Source of the DNA: Sipunculus nudus
Taxonomy: Eukaryota > Annelida > Sipuncula > Golfingiida > Sipunculidae
Direction of reading: 5' to 3'
Assembly: GCA_026874595.1 (NCBI GenBank)
Contig: CM049316.1
Span: 14,325,839 to 14,389,838, forward strand
Length of the DNA stretch: 64,000 nucleotides
Below, one piece after another: positions 38,780 through 50,828 of the stretch. The notes beneath the pieces are model-generated. The model made no database searches. It saw only the letters and a list, made by a program, of their open reading frames with translations, and had not been told where the DNA came from. Each line of letters starts with the position of its first letter. Position 1 is the stretch's first letter. Position numbers and translations under genes: made by a program.

Positions 38780-40710
38780 TCTGACATAGTCTCATTAAAA
38801 CATTAATAAAAGCTACAATATTTTGCCAATTTCTTTCAGCTTTCTAAACTACAAAGATGAAATCCTTATGTGTGCATGATATGAAAATTATATCAACAGT
38901 GCTTTCAGGAAACAAACGTGCCATGGTCAAAGTTGGGCAAAATTTAAGGTACTAATTTTATATTTACTGTAGATTCAGAAATATTAGTTGGGATTTTATT
39001 TTCGTGGTTTTCGTGGATCAAGATAATCTACAAATTCATGGTTCCAACGATAAAAAAATCACACGATCAGAGGATATACGGTATCCCAACGGCAGCTGGT
39101 GGTCGACTTTATATTTATAATTGTAACCGCTGGCTGAGTTTTCAATAAAGATACAAAAATTGTTTATTACTTTTTTATGATTGTTTCTGATACAATCATT
39201 AATACACTGAATTGCTTTTCGTAAATTACTATAAAAATACGGGATTTATAAATATTCTTTTGTCAATTAAATTATTTCCCCTAATATCGTACGAACACGG
39301 CCCCCTGATATCTTTACAATAAAACAATATCATAGTATAATTTAAACTGAAAACGTATTTTCCTCTTATCAGCATTTCGGATGAAAAATTCAAGAACAAT
39401 ACCACATTTCTGTCGAGCAAAGCGTTAGTTCTGACACGTCAAGAACGGTAAACAAGTTCCAATGTTCGTAACCATAGCTACGGAGGCACGGCTTTTTCGG
39501 AACCGGCCTTTTCAACCTTCTTTCAATAGATATTAAACGAGACTTACGCTACCTATTGGTCTAAAAGACAAGGGCCGTGTAAACACATTTGCATTACCGC
39601 GATTACCGCGGGATGCGAAAGAGCACTTATTCTGAATAAGGCGGTACTTTTTCTGAATATTGCCGATAGTGGTACATATATATGTTAGCATAAGTAAGCG
39701 CCACCGAATACTATTAGGCAAATTATTTCTTTATAATCTCCAAATATAGCTGACATGATGAATGACGAACGAACTGTGTGTCGTCTCACCGCCCCGTCAG
39801 GGATTTACAGGCGCCACATGTGACTACCGCCTAGATAAAAAAAAGTTAAAAACCTTCATGTGGATGGTCCCGTTTATTTTTTTCCTCCCGTCAAGTGATG
39901 ATTTACATTTTCTGTTAACGTGGTGTGATTGGGTGTTATAACTGATAGCCGATGTATTGGGTGTTACAACTAACAGCCGATGTATCGCCCGGCACGTGTC
40001 GGTCACGGCTGATTAATTCTTTGTTAGGCTCGGGTTGGGCGGAGCATGTTTATTCAACACTGACCTGATTGACCGCGGTACAAGTGCACCATGCGATAAG
40101 CATCTGAGCCAAACCACCTGTGTACATCAGGCTCATCTTCCTTGCGCATATGGAGGTATTAATAACCATAATTTTCTAAAGTTTTCTTTGTCTTTCCACG
40201 AATTCAAATACCCCACGATTTGTGTTTTGTACAAAAACCACGAAATTTTAAGCCCACGATATTATCTGAATCTACAGTATACTAATAATTTATAAAATTT
40301 GAAAAATTCAGAACTAATTTTTGGTATTCAATTGAATATTGATTAAATAATGTTACATCCCTGACAAAAAATCTCTAGCTTCAGCAATCCTCTTGTTAAG
40401 GGAGTAAATATATTTCTTGATTTTTTAAAAAAGTGCATTATGTTTGGGCCCATAACTTAAAACAATTACGCAATACTGACATCATTTCTGGCATGTGCAT
40501 AGCCAATGTATAGAAAAATATGTATATTATATATGATCAAAGTCAGATCAGTGGTTTTGATATCAGGCAGTCTTAAAGTGTAACAATGGGTTTTTAATGC
40601 AAAAATGAAGTTTTTCATTAATATCTCAAGGAATTAAGTCCTAGTGACCAAATTCTTGGCATGGTAGGGGGTTTTGGAGACATCTAACTGTATGCCAAAT
40701 TTAAGGAACT
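38780..40710. repeat. Dispersed repeat 'H' copy 4, split by a TA-flanked element
   Basis: The left half is 38780-38966 and the right half 40278-40710. Removing the insert restores a continuous ttttatatttatgctaataac-like body as at 6765. The right half ends at gccaaatttaagg without the GGACGGAC tail. Confidence 0.75.
38967..40277. mobile_element. TA-flanked non-autonomous DNA transposon (CTGTAGATTCAGA ends)
   Basis: The ends CTGTAGATTCAGAAATATTA and (reverse) CTGTAGATTCAGATAATATC are flanked by TA (38965-38966, 40278-40279). Subterminal inverted parts share tttcgtggtttt. The length is 1.3 kb. No transposase was recognised. TA duplication suggests a Tc1/mariner-like origin. Confidence 0.8.
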
Positions 40711-41510
40711 TAGAGCTGAAGCTGGGGAGCTGAGCTCTAGCTAACTGCATAACACTAGCTTGATGTAATCAATATGTGACATTGTGCTTGAAAACTTGAA
40801 TAAAATCTAGTTTTTGATCAACTGGTTTCAAATTTTTGGTGTTAACAGTTGAAATGCAAATAAAAACATGCTTTGAACATTAAATCCACAGCAGTTACAG
40901 GAAAAAAACGTGCCATGGTCAAACTTGGGCAAAATTTAAGGTACCAATTTTATATTTCTGCCAATATTTAAAAAAGTTTAATAGATTTTGATCTAATTTT
41001 TGGTATACAATTAAATTTTGATTAATTAAAGTTGTATTACTGAGAAAAAGTCTCTACCTTTTACACTTTTGGTCTTAAGTGACCAAATATCTTTCCTGAT
41101 TTTTTTACAAAGTTCATTATGTTTGGGCCTATAACTTTTTTTAAATTAAATAATACTGACTTAATTTCTGGCATGTACATAGGAACTATATAGAGGAATA
41201 TTTATGGTAAATATGAAGAAAACCAGATGTGTGGTTTTGATATTAAGCAGTCCTGAAATGTGAAAATAGATTTCTAATAAAAAATTGAGGTTTTTCCTTA
41301 ATATCTCGAAGGAATGAAGTCCTATTGACCAAATTTTCGGCATGGTAGGAGATTTTGGGGACATCTAACTGTATGCCGAATTTCAGATTCGTAGGTCCAA
41401 TGGTGTCGAAACGTGCCAGTCTTATGGATGGACGGACAGACAGACGGACGGACCACGGACAATGGACCACAACTATAGCTCAGATGACTTATAGTCAGCT
41501 GAGCTAAAAA
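40711..41510. repeat. Dispersed repeat 'H' copy 5, unsplit
   Basis: A continuous body and tail: gcaaaatttaaggtaccaat, atctaatttttggtatacaa, gacttaatttctggcatgta, gacggacagacagacggac, and cagctgagctaaaaa at the end. It is nearly identical to copy 3 over 7290-7957, suggesting recent spread. Confidence 0.85.
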
Positions 41511-43230
41511 TCAATAACTAGCTTAATTTTCAAGCTTTTATTTTCAAATTTCAGATTTAAACAAATTAAATATTTATGTTTACATGCTGTGAAAATTAAA
41601 TCAATGGTACTTACAGGAAAAAAACGTCCCATGGTCAAAGTTGGGCAAAATTTAAGGTACTTATTTTTTTTTATGCTAATAACTTAACAAATTTACAAAA
41701 TCTAGATCTAATTTTAGGTAAACAATATCATCTTAATTAAACATAGTTATATACACAGGAAAATAGACTCTAGCTTTAAAATTGTTCATGTTAAGTGAGT
41801 AAATATTTTTTCCTGATTTTTTACAAAGTCCATTATGTTCAGGCCCATAACTTTAAGAATTTATACTTAAGCCACGGTCACACTGAATAGTACGACTGTT
41901 CAATCGTGCGATTGACCAACTATCAGGTAGTCGCACGACTAGTCTCAACAAATTTGCCCTGATTCTGAAATGGTTGAGAGTACTTGATACTGGTTGTAGG
42001 TAATCGCACGACTGGTGGCACGCTCAGTTGCACGATCAACCGTAACTAGTGACGATCGGTCGCAAGATAGGTCGTGCGACAAGTCGTTGCGATAAATATT
42101 GATCGTACGACAAGTCTTAGTGACCAGCGACCAATCGTACGACATGTCGTAATGACCTGCGACTAGTCGTTCAACTGGTCGTGCCACCAATCGTATGGTT
42201 ATGTATTCCTGGGCCCGATTTCAGCCCTAGTCATTCATTCCCAGGACTTACGTTTTCTTCTTTTTTTTCTTTTTGCTGGCTTCTTCGATGCAGAAGTGCA
42301 GCTGCGGCAAAAGTGCCAAGCTGTTGTTGTTGCTCCAGCTGTAGCATAAACTCGAGTCTACAGGGTGGCATCAGCTGATCCATGCTGACAATTGGAGGTA
42401 AATATGGCTGACTGAGCTTAGCCCTAGATCCCAACAATTTATAATAGTTGCGGAGCTGATGGCACGACCAGTCGTATGATCCTGCCACAATGCGGGAGAG
42501 ATCTTGGCAAGTCGCAATTCTGATCACAAGGTCGTACGACCAGTGGTGCCACCAATCGCGAGGTGACATGAGCAGTGGCACGACCAATCATGCAATAAGT
42601 TGTCGCACGATGATGCACAACTGGTCGTGCGATGACCAAAGACTGGTGGTACAACCTTCTTGCGAGCTCCTACAACCTCAAAATTTACAAATCAGTCGCA
42701 ACTGGATTTTGAACATGTTCGAAAACCACCTGCGATCGATTTTCCACCCGGTGATCAGCCACGACCTCTGCAATCGGTAGCAAGTTCTTGTCATGATTGT
42801 CCGGCGATTCCTCAAATTTTCAGTCGTGGACAGGTCATAACCTGGTCATATCGCTAGTGTGTCGTGGCTTTAACAGACTTAATTTCTGGCATGTACATAG
42901 GAACTATATAGAGGAATATTTATGGTAAATATGAGGAAAAACAGATGAGTGGTTTTGTTATTAGGCAGTCCTGAAGTGTGAAAATAGGTTTTTAATAAAA
43001 AATTGAGGTTTTTCCTTAATTTCTCAAAGGAACGATGTTGCAAAAACCCAGTTTTCGGCTTGGTAGGAGATCTTTGGGACATCTAACATTATGCTGAATT
43101 TTGGATTCCTAGGTCTTACGGTTTCAAAACGTGCCACATCTACAGACAGACGGACGGACTGACGGACGGACGATGGACAATGGACCACGACTATAGCTCA
43201 GATGACTTATAGTCATCTGAGCTAAAAACA
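41511..43230. repeat. Dispersed repeat 'H' copy 6, split by a Harbinger-like element
   Basis: The left half is 41511-41869 and the right half 42870-43230. Joined, they match copy 5 across cataacttt...acttaatttctggcatg. The tail is gacagacggacggactgacg followed by gtcatctgagctaaaaa. Confidence 0.85.
41870..42869. mobile_element. PIF/Harbinger-like element (TTA duplication), rich in CGTGCGAC palindromes
   Basis: The ends AGCCACGGTCACACT and (reverse) AGCCACGACACACT are flanked by TTA (41867-41869, 42870-42872). A 3-bp TTA/TAA duplication is typical of PIF/Harbinger. The interior has many copies of motifs such as gcacgact, cgtacgac and gcgactagtcg, self-complementary in both arms. A minus-strand frame (42231-42587) contains EFMLQLEQQQQLGTFAAAAL then LHRRSQQKEKKEE, which could be a relic of a Harbinger transposase N-terminus. 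That reading is weak. Confidence 0.65.
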
Positions 43231-43264
43231 CAAGATTCCCAAATCATACCCAGGGCAGTTTTAC

Positions 43265-43372
43265 CTGGTTTTAGGACGTGAACGGTGTATGTATCGGTGA
43301 GGTTGACGAGGACTACTGCTAGTGGAAGAACTTTCAGGCTGATCACTAGTAGCGGCAGAAGCAAGCCATTGG
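43265..43372 (-). CDS. EDC4: EDC4 exon w7, Ser-rich basic linker
   Basis: The acceptor is tttactcag and the donor is AG|GTAAAA. It encodes QWLASAATSDQPESSSTSSS followed by PRQPHRYIHRSRPKT. The phase is one base in and two bases out. It is short, basic toward its end and not strongly conserved. It is identified by phase and by its position between two conserved exons. Confidence 0.88.
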
Positions 43373-44702
43373 CTGAGTAAAATTAACACAGGAACGTTAG
43401 GCTTACAGTCAAAGCACTAAAAGCACATATACTGCATGCATAACATACACTACTGGTTAGAAAGCAAAAAATAATGCAAGCTATATTTATTTATTAATGC
43501 AATGCATAAACAATTTATTGTTTAATTAAGTACTGCTCAGGAAAAGACTGAAGGGGAAACTGTTTCAACTGCCATACAGATCATAAATATACATTTTTGT
43601 TGTATTTTGATATCTGTTTTGTACAAATATAGAAACTGTAATACATGTTAAATTTTAAATTAAGATCTTGTGCTGGTCAGATCATAGTATCTATCAGACC
43701 CATCTGAATGATGTGAATCACATTGTAATTTTATCACAAGGAATCTAAAAAGGTAAATTATGGCTGAAGAAGCATTTTTCCTAAAAGCAGAGGTTAAATG
43801 ACCTCACATCTTATTCCACTCTTCAGCAGCAATGTTTGATCTTCAGTGGTGGGAAATGAACGCATTACATTTTAATTATGAATCTAAAATTTATTATTGT
43901 ACTGCACTTCAATTTTTCTGGTCAATCACAGGTAAAAATTATGCAGATCATACAAAGCAAAATCATGCTGCAAGGTTAGTGTACATGCTGGAAGCACCAA
44001 GAATAGCAGAGTCAGGTTACTGCACAGTATGCACAGGCTGTGGACATGTGTGTGTTTGTGTATAGGAGATTTTTAAATTCTGGGAGACTTGAGGAGAGTA
44101 TATGCAAGAGGAGATCAGCACAATTCATCAAAATGGCAGACCTGTGGCCATACTGTACATCAAACTGAGTCTGAAATTTCACCACAAATAATCTTAATGG
44201 GACTAATGTCTAGAAAAATTACCGCAATATCTCAAAGGTTATTGAGAGATTGCCAGTGAAAGGATTTTTAAAATATTTGCCTCGCAGCAATGCTGGATTT
44301 AAAAGGGAGTCTAAAATTGGAAGAGGGAGGCTGAAATTGGAAAGGGGACGCTGAAATTGAAAAAGGGAGTCTGAAATTGGAAAGCACACATCCCCTTATG
44401 GGTGTCAATCTGCAGTGAAATTTTTATGAAAAAAATCACTTATTGTGCCCTGGTTGGAAAACAGATTTTGGGGAAGGTCTGTAATTTGATAGGATTCAAG
44501 CCCTGAATAACAACATGTTCAATATCCATGCATAATTGTCCAAACATGTACACACATACACAGACACGCAACTGCTCCGGCATAATTTGTGGTAGTTGAG
44601 AAATTCCCAAGCAGGCATCTGCATTAGGTTTGATACAGCAAACATATAACAGCAGAGACTACTAGTTAGCAGCTGGAATGGTTCAGTGATAATGTGACTT
44701 AC

Positions 44703-44870
44703 TTGGAATGTAGCCCCTGGTCTGCCAGCAGGAGTGGAGGCTGCTCTGCCAGCAGGAGTGGAGGCTGCTCTGCCAGCAGGAGCGGAGGCTGCTCAAGCTC
44801 TTCCTCCTGGCTCTGGTCTTCTGCCTGGATGCTGCCAGATCCATCAACAGTCTCAGCCTCTTGTTCTTTC
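44703..44870 (-). CDS. EDC4: EDC4 exon w6, with a 24-bp coding tandem repeat
   Basis: The acceptor is ctgtacag and the donor is the perfect GTAAGT. It encodes KEQEAETVDGSGSIQAEDQS, QEEELEQPPL, then repeats. The octapeptide EQPPLLLA occurs three times in a row (the third ends in D), encoded by near-identical 24-bp units, and is followed by DQGLHS. Because each unit is 24 bp, gain or loss keeps the frame. I know of no such repeat in vertebrate EDC4, so it looks lineage-specific. Confidence 0.9.
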
Positions 44871-45012
44871 CTGTACAGCATTATAAACAGTCACTGCAGA
44901 CAGCACAGCAGTCAGGGGTGATACATTAACAGGTCAGTAGTTATAAGCACTACCAGTTATTTATTAACTACAGACTTAAATCTTGTTCCTTTAACAGTCG
45001 TTTCTTTATCTT

Positions 45013-45495
45013 TTAATAAGAGCACCACAAGATTGCATAATTCACCTGTTGTAGAACTTGGACCTCTGAACTCATCTCATAAGCATCAATTTTGTCAAGA
45101 ATCAAATTCAAATGAGAAACTCTCCTGGTAAATATCTATAATGAGTTTCATAAAAGTCCATCAGTTTTTGGCAAGTCATCAATGCACCATAAAAGTCTTG
45201 TAAACAGTGATCTAATTAAACATGCATGGATTCTGCTGGAATTGAACTTAAGTGAGATATTATATTGGTTAATATATTTGTGCCGTTTCATCAAAATCCG
45301 TGATATTCCTGGAAAGTTACCACTGTGACACCATAAAGAAGCCTGGTGATCTCTGACCTCACTAAATATGCATGGACTTAGCCTAGAATCAAACTTGTGA
45401 GAAAATCTATTGGTAAAAAGTATAACGAGTTTTGTTAAAATCCATTGATGCCATTGTAAGTTATCACAGTGACACTAAAATTTAATGGACAGACA
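45013..45495. repeat. Dispersed repeat (aagagcaccrcaa family), copy 2
   Basis: The direct-orientation partner of 27125-27640: aagagcaccacaagattgcata, gtttcataaaagtccatcag, gcctggtgatctctgacctc, and a closing ggacagacagttgg. It ends about 150 bp from EDC4 exon w5. Confidence 0.65.
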
Positions 45496-45641
45496 GTTGG
45501 AAATGGGAATGGTTGTGTCATGGGTTTTCAACGGGAACTGCTGATAAATATGAGGAATATGTTTATGATAATAAAATTCACAAGTTTCATGCTGACAATA
45601 GGTTTTAACGATAAAAGGGATAAATTAGTTTTGCCACTAAC

Positions 45642-45752
45642 TGTGCCTCGTGCAGTGCTGCTGCTCTCTGGATGGCTTCTGAGGCCAGTCTCTCTGCTTC
45701 TGCATTCACTTTCTCTACATTCGGCGGCTCTGGCCAAGCACTCTTAGGTAAT
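45642..45752 (-). CDS. EDC4: EDC4 exon w5, conserved WPEPP motif and start of helical region
   Basis: The acceptor is tttcacag and the donor is GTTAGT. It encodes LPKSAWPEPPNVEKVNAEAE followed by RLASEAIQRAAALHEA. A short Trp-Pro motif leads into an amphipathic helix rich in Ala/Glu, as expected where the EDC4 linker passes into its helical C-terminal half. The phase is one base in (completing GTA, Val) and two bases out (CA). Confidence 0.92.
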
Positions 45753-46236
45753 CTGTGAAAAAAAGGTTCAGCACCTGACAGCACCTAAAACAATCCAAGT
45801 TGTCTTTCATTGTTTACGATATGTTCCTTTCATTTAAAATGTTTAAGCATTTTGACAAAATCACTCATGTATTCATTAACACTAGCAAAACCTGCCTGGT
45901 TCCTTTACCAAGTGACCCATGAACTGGTGGTTCAAAAGTTATAGCCTTCACAAATAATTTCTATTCTGGCTGATTTGACCTTGAAGATCGAGATCATGGT
46001 GACCAGTTTTCAAACTCTTCAAAGAGACTGGTTGAAACAATTTGTATTTCAAATCTGAGAAAAAAAAGTTATCGGGTTCACAAAAAATTTCTGCTGTATT
46101 TCTATATACAGCAGTGTAAGACTAAAGAAAAAGACATTAAGAGGCCAATTAAAATATGAAACTTGTGAATAAATGTGACAAAGCACACAAGTTTAACATT
46201 ATATATATACATATATAAAAACAAGACACTACATAC

Positions 46237-46447
46237 ACAGTGGTCTGTCCAAGGTCTACCAGCTGACCCTCCGGGACTACTTCTTCCTCCTCTGGTATTT
46301 TCTGTTCTTCCAGCTGGCTCTGGTCTGGCCTGGGACTGATCTTCTGTTCATTGAGATCATCAGTGTCCTCGTAAACTTGAGACTGGACCTGTTTTGTAGC
46401 TTCCCCAAGAATCTCACTCACTTCTAAGCTGGTTGAACTAGAGCTGC
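46237..46447 (-). CDS. EDC4: EDC4 exon w4, Ser-rich then Glu-rich linker
   Basis: The acceptor is atttacag and the donor is the strong GTATGT. It encodes SSSSTSLEVSEILGEATKQV, then QSQVYEDTDDLNEQKISPRP, DQSQLEEQKIPEEEEVVPEG and QLVDLGQTT. It is strongly acidic. It enters with two bases of a split Gly codon and leaves with GT, completed to Val by the next exon. The preceding intron is about 13.4 kb and holds the foldback, Helitron-like and pogo-type elements. Confidence 0.9.
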
Positions 46448-46454
46448 CTGTAAA

Positions 46455-47275
46455 TTAAACAAGGGACCCATGGGTCACTGTGGTCAGCTGAAGTTGACCT
46501 TGAAGGTAAAAATCTAAAATAATATCAAATGGAGATGAAGTGAACGAAGAGGAGGTAATATAGGCAATGGTTGGTTTATATGATTGGGTTTGTATTGATG
46601 AGCAAGAAATTGTTCCAAATAATATTTTGTGACCTGACCATGTCTTTCCTAATATTGAAACTGAAGCATGTGAGCAAATGATCTGTACTATTACCATGAT
46701 CATTAGTTGGCTTTTTGATTAACTGTTGACATTTCAGTAGTTCACATATTTGTTCAATTGAATCTATTTTTTTGTATAATATATATTATTAAATATATGT
46801 TTTTTTATTTTATGAAATGTATACAGTTGAAATATAACTAATTCACAACATAAAGGGCAAACAAAGTTTGATTTCCAATTCTGCTCAGGCAGGAAAATAA
46901 TTAACAAATGTTTGTATTAGATCCTCATTTTTTTATCACATCAATTTTTTTCTATTATAAGTTCATATTTCTATACATTTCCAATATAACATATATATCT
47001 GAATATAAACGTTTATTCATAATTCTCAACTGCATCATCATAAATCTCAATCTTGTCAGATAACACCACATAATGCATACAAACTTTTTTTTTTACCACA
47101 AATATATATATTTTAATCTGCAAAAAAATAAATATCTAAAAAAAATAATTGATTTAGATTTAACAATTTTAAATTGTGTCTTTATTTTTCATAATGTGCT
47201 TCATATTTTATAAATTTAAGCATACTGATGGGTTTAATTATATTTGTTAAAATCATTTAAAAAAAAATTTTATTT
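46455..47275. repeat. ~0.82-kb dispersed repeat, copy 2 (direct pair with 36356)
   Basis: It starts eight bases beyond the right edge of EDC4 exon w4, so the repeat supplies part of the intron next to that exon's acceptor. Its sequence is near-identical to 36356-37235 with small indels. A new GACCCATGGGTC head begins at 47280. Confidence 0.85.
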
Positions 47276-48247
47276 CATTAACAAGGGACCCATGGGTCAC
47301 ATTGCTCAGATGAATTTTGGAAAATATTAGTAACTGCAAAATATTTTTATTTCTTTTGGTTTTTCTTGTATATTATCATTAGAAAAGCTATTAGAAAATG
47401 GCCCTGCTAAAATGAAACTCTGTAAATTATAGAAAAATGGACATGAGCTAAACCATTTAGTGATGCACCAAGGGAACAAATAGGCCTACCGTGTTATATA
47501 AAAGTAACATTTCACTAACAAATAATTTGTGAAGGTAGGTAAGTTTTCAAAAGTTAACTATATGGCCATATGAGTTAAAAATTAATCCCACAAAGTTTGA
47601 CAAATATTCCTTATCACACCTAGGCCCCGCCAACTTTAAGAGATATGAATGAAATGCTATAAAGTATTTATATCTTCTTAAATCTTGTCAGTTAGCATTT
47701 ACATTAGATCCTAATATTTTATCACATCTGAATATTAGGATTTAATTCCTGAAATTTTTTTCTTTAAAAAAATCATTTATTTAACATTAAAAATATAAGA
47801 TTCATCTTGTTTATTAGTCCTGTGTATTGAAGGGGTGGGTGGGGGGAGGGGTCTCTGTTGTTACTGCTCGTTGCTGAAAAAAATGTTAATTTTAAGATTC
47901 ATCTAGTTCATAGTACAGGTCTGTCAACAGAATTGGGTAGGAGGGGGGGGGGGGGGGGGGATGCCAGAGAAAAAGGCTCCCTGTGGTATGGTATTAACTG
48001 CAGACAGCCTGATCAAGCTCCGCTCAGTGGAGAGAGGGCTTGCCCTAGTGATGGGATTGCATAATATTATGCCAACAGCCTGGGGAGCATAGAGAGCTGC
48101 ACTGAATGACCTACAGTCACCAAAGTGGACTGCTTGACAATGTAAGGGAATACAACAAGACCCTCCAAAAAAAATTCAATAACTAGCCTAATTTTCAAGC
48201 TTTTATTTTCAAATTTCAGATTTAAACAAATTTAATATTTATGTTTA

Positions 48248-50828
48248 TGTCAGAGACGAGATTGAAATCCAGGCGGATTTTAAATTCGCCTAGACGAGAT
48301 TGCGATTGTGATCTCGCCTAGGCGGGATTGCAATTGTGATCTCGGCTAGACGGATTTTAAACTCGCCTAGACGAGATCACAATCGCAATCTCGACTAGGC
48401 GAGATTAAAATCCATCATGGAGCAGGCCAGGATTTTAATCTCACCTAGGCGAGTTTAAAATCCATCTGGTGTCATCCAGGCGAGTTTAAAATCTGCCTGA
48501 TATTACTCAGGCGAGTTTAAAATCTGCCTAGGCGAGGTTAAAATAGTGATCTGATCTAATTTCCTAATACTGTGGTTGCCTTTTTGTTCGTGAGGGTTTT
48601 AATTTCGCAATATTCGCGAATGGGAAATAATCGCGAAAATGAAACCCTCGGGAATAATCGGCCAATTGAGAATGTCCTTCTTATTTAGTGTAATCAATAC
48701 TTGTATGGTAATAGGTTAAAACAGAGAGAATTTTTTTAATAAATTACATCCTTGCAGGTATATGGAAATGTAAGCCTTAAATTTGAACTAAACCACCTAT
48801 GCTGTGTGTGCAGGCCTATCTTTATATAAAAAAATGTCACAAACTCATGACTTATTCTCATTTGATAATACACACAGGTATATGGCTTTGCCAAAGATTT
48901 GATATAGGTTCTTGTGAGATCGCAAAAATGAAACCCTCGCAAAACATTAAAAATGGAAAAATCGCGAAATTTCAGCCTTGCGAATATGAAGCCAACCACA
49001 GTATATTAAGCATTGTAATTGACATATGAAAGATGTTTTCACTCGGATTTTCAATATTTTAACACTGAATGGTTATATATAGTTAAAAGGTAATATATTT
49101 ATTAATATTTACAGAATATTATAGTATTAATGTAATAATTTACTTTTTTTACAGTAATGTAATAATTATTCATGTGATAATTAACATTAATTTTGGAAAC
49201 AGAATTATGAAATAGATATTTGATTATTATTTGCACCTTTGATGTGTTTCATGTGGTCTACAGCATCCTACAGCATACCAATTATTTGCTAAACATTAAT
49301 TAATCTTTATTTTTTTTCTCCAGTTTTCTTAACAACCTTGTGATTGTAAATATCACTAATAATTTTTACAAAAAAAATAATTTGTAATTGTATTTAAATA
49401 TATGGCAATTAGAGAGTAACAAGAGGTATATTGAAGCACACTTATGAGATATTATGAAAAGCAAATCTGGGGGAAAAAGTCATACACTTGCATATTGAAT
49501 CAATTATAGATAGATAGATAGACAGATAGATAGTCTAGATAGCTATTACTTCACTATTTAATGAGTATATTACACATTAACATAAACAATCATCCTATTT
49601 GACAATTCTTACAGGACAAACAGAACAAATTAGTTGGTTGATCTAGTTCAAATGTTTCTTTTCACCCAGGTATTCAACACTCAACAGTAAAAACATGTAC
49701 AGTTATGGTACAAAATATGCAGGGTATCAGTATTTATGATGGACTTTGATACACCATCCTTTTTTTTGGTAATTAAACATCATATGAGAAAAGGTAAAAG
49801 TTGACACACAGATGTATGCATGTGAATATTTCTTTGTCTTATTTAGTCTTTTCTTATAATGTATATAATATTCTTCTGATTTTTTTTTAATGTTTTGTGA
49901 AGCTTCAATATTTATGTAGACTGTGTTACAAGATAACTGCCTTTTTTTGGACAGTATTATATCATATCAGAAAAAATATGATTTCTAGATTCATAGAGTA
50001 ATAGATCATTTATGCATGTGAACATGCATTGAATTATATTGATAAAAAATAAATGAGCTATGTTCCTTTTGTCTTTTTAAAATACTACATTACTAATATT
50101 ACTAATACCAGTTTCCCTTGAAATTAATATTGACAACAAAATTATTATGTAAATAATCAGCAGCAGCCCACATCATATATAATTTGAATATGCCATATAC
50201 AATACCAATGTAAGTTTCTTATTACATAGTCTATAAATAAAAATATAAAATAAAAAAATTAATGTTAATTATTACATAAATATTATAATATTCTGTAAAT
50301 AATATTAAATATATATTACTTGTGAACTATACATAACCATATTAATAAAAAGTATATAATATAAAATATTCCATTTCCAAAATTAATGTTAATTATTAAA
50401 TTAATAATATAATATTCTGTAAATATTAATAAATATATTACTTGTGAACTATACGTAACCATTCAGTGTTAAAATATTGAAAATCTGACTGAAAACATCT
50501 TTCATAAGTCAATTACAATGCATAATTTATTGGGAAATTAGATCAGATCACTATTTTAATCTCGCCTAGGCAGATTTTAAACTCGCCCAAGTGATATCAG
50601 GCAGATTTTAAACTCGCCTGGATGACACCAGACAGATTTTAAACTCGCCTAGGCGAGATTAAAATCATGGCCTGCTCCATGATGGATTTTAATCTCGCCT
50701 AGGCGAGATTGCGATTGTGATCTCGCCGAGGCGAGATTGCAATTGTGATCTCGCCTAGGCGAGATCACAATCGCAATCTCGTCTAGGCGAATTTAAAATC
50801 CGCCTGGATTTCAATCTCGTCTCTGACA
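48248..50828. mobile_element. Foldback-type element with long (~0.55-kb) inverted arms, TTTA duplication
   Basis: The outer ends TGTCAGAGACGAGATTG and (reverse) TGTCAGAGACGAGATTG are identical, flanked by TTTA (48244-48247, 50829-50832). The arms contain repeated self-complementary modules built on CTCGCCTAGGCGAGAT and GGCGAGTTTAAAATC. The left arm continues beyond its inner transposon (49004-49200) and matches the reverse complement of about 50366-50530. No transposase frame was seen. A 4-bp TTTA duplication does not let me assign a superfamily. Confidence 0.8.
48570..49001. mobile_element. 432-bp TA-flanked MITE nested in the foldback left arm
   Basis: The ends CTGTGGTTGCCTTTTTGTTC and (reverse) CTGTGGTTGGCTTCATATTC carry longer inverted homology (ttcgtgagggttt... 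/ ...aaaccctcgc). It is flanked by TA (48568-48569, 49002-49003). The right arm of the foldback element (near 50520-50545) is the empty site: its reverse complement reads ctaatttcccaataaattat. Confidence 0.85.

Noticed and set aside
48736-49029. Opposing frames of 76-87 residues
   Set aside because: Both lie inside the 432-bp MITE and mirror each other because of its inverted ends.
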